In this document: positions 6,844-7,011 of the stretch, one piece after another
Position numbering within the stretch: position 1 is the first letter of the stretch
Layout: every line of letters begins with the position of its first letter
Source: Hyphomonadaceae bacterium
GTDB lineage: Bacteria > Pseudomonadota > Alphaproteobacteria > Caulobacterales > Aquidulcibacteraceae
DNA: 7,011 nt
Assembly (NCBI GenBank): GCA_025458365.1
Contig: JALOSP010000070.1
Coordinates: forward strand, 1 to 7,011
Direction of reading: 5' to 3'
Notes under the pieces: generated by a model
Databases searched by the model: none
What the model saw: only the letters and a program-made list of their open reading frames with translations
Told to the model about the DNA's origin: nothing
Position numbers and translations under genes: made by a program

Positions 6844-6887
6844 CCCCTCTGCCCACGCAGTGGGGAGAGGGGCCGGGGGTGAGGGGC
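6841..6887. repeat. GC-rich hairpin repeat, copy A
   Basis: A hairpin is formed by CCCCTCT at 6844-6850 with AGAGGGG at 6866-6872, continued past one G-G mismatch by CCCA/TGGG, with loop CGCAG. It is followed by a G-rich tail running to GAGGGGC at 6881-6887. The tail is the reverse complement of the head of copy B, with several mismatches. The composition and layout fit a dispersed intergenic palindromic repeat; copy number in the genome cannot be seen here. Confidence 0.6.
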
Positions 6888-6935
6888 TGACAGGGAAAGG
6901 CGCTTTGATTGCCGGGAGCGGCGGCAGCCGAAGCG

Positions 6936-6980
6936 GCCCCTCAGCCCTAACCGCTCCCCCCATTGAATGGGGCGAGGGGA
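6936..6980. repeat. GC-rich hairpin repeat, copy B (inverted relative to copy A)
   Basis: The head GCCCCTCA-GCCC at 6936-6947 leads into a hairpin with inner stem CCCCAT/ATGGGG (6958-6963/6967-6972, loop TGA). Beyond a C-C mismatch, further paired bases extend it to 6951/6979. It has the same head-plus-hairpin design as copy A in opposite orientation, 48 bases away. It starts two bases from the stop codon of the upstream minus-strand gene, so it may also act as that gene's terminator. Confidence 0.55.
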
Positions 6981-6981
6981 A

Positions 6982-7011
6982 TCAGCCCTCAACCAGCGTC
7001 GCAAATGCCCA
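6982..7011 (-). CDS. C-terminal end of an upstream minus-strand gene (possibly serC)
   Basis: Reading the minus strand from the window edge gives WAFATLVEG followed by TGA (6984-6982). Nine codons prove nothing alone, but the ending is protein-like and its stop sits exactly where the intergenic repeats begin. In many alphaproteobacteria serC (phosphoserine aminotransferase) precedes serA, and some SerC proteins end with a similar Trp-Ala-Phe/Tyr-Ala stretch, so serC is my best guess. This rests on context and memory of the family. Confidence 0.35.
   Translation of the reverse strand, partial: WAFATLVEG

Noticed and set aside
6841..6980. CRISPR-like array
   Set aside because: There are only two diverged copies in opposite orientation, with no regular spacers and no cas genes.
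6841..7004. Minus-strand N-terminal extension of the MazG-like protein through the repeats
   Set aside because: The extension is an Arg/Pro-rich translation of hairpin repeats, and AGGAG sits just before the ATG at 6830.

Overview
This is high-GC DNA (roughly two thirds G+C by eye, with one short AT-rich island). It reads like the chromosome of an alphaproteobacterium, most plausibly from the Sphingomonadales. The support is the hisB-hisH-hisA order, a short-passenger subtilase autotransporter, and a long-form serA in a compact operon. No marker gene settles the taxonomy, so the genus is left open.

Layout. Positions 1-1935 (+) hold the end of hisB, then hisH and hisA, tightly spaced as one histidine-biosynthesis transcription unit. 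Positions 1936-2083 are an AT-rich intergenic region with a direct repeat. Positions 2084-4270 (+) encode a secreted S8 (subtilisin-like) serine protease with a C-terminal autotransporter beta-barrel. Positions 4271-4459 are a convergent intergenic region holding a strong hairpin (likely terminator) and a roughly 125-bp REP/BIME-like palindromic element. On the minus strand, reading right to left, a three-gene operon follows: a small MazG-like pyrophosphohydrolase (6830-6534), a GNAT acetyltransferase (6537-6034) and serA (6037-4460). Both junctions are 4-nt ATGA overlaps. At the right edge, 6841-6980 carries two inverted GC-rich hairpin repeats. The last 30 bases hold the probable C-terminal codons of a further minus-strand gene, possibly serC.

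How the genes work together. HisH supplies ammonia to the HisF cyclase, whose substrate is made by HisA, and HisB acts two steps later. hisF, which commonly follows hisA in alphaproteobacteria, is not in the window; the protease gene occupies that place. SerA starts serine biosynthesis from 3-phosphoglycerate, and its translation appears coupled to two small genes whose substrates cannot be read from sequence. The protease is probably an independent surface or secreted enzyme.

Most of the window is ordinary core metabolism. The points most worth a second look are the REP-like element behind serA, the hairpin repeat touching the ribosome-binding site of the MazG-like gene, the protease in the usual hisF position, and the coupled MazG-GNAT-SerA operon. 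I see no convincing new defence system, CRISPR array, tRNA, rRNA or transposase.
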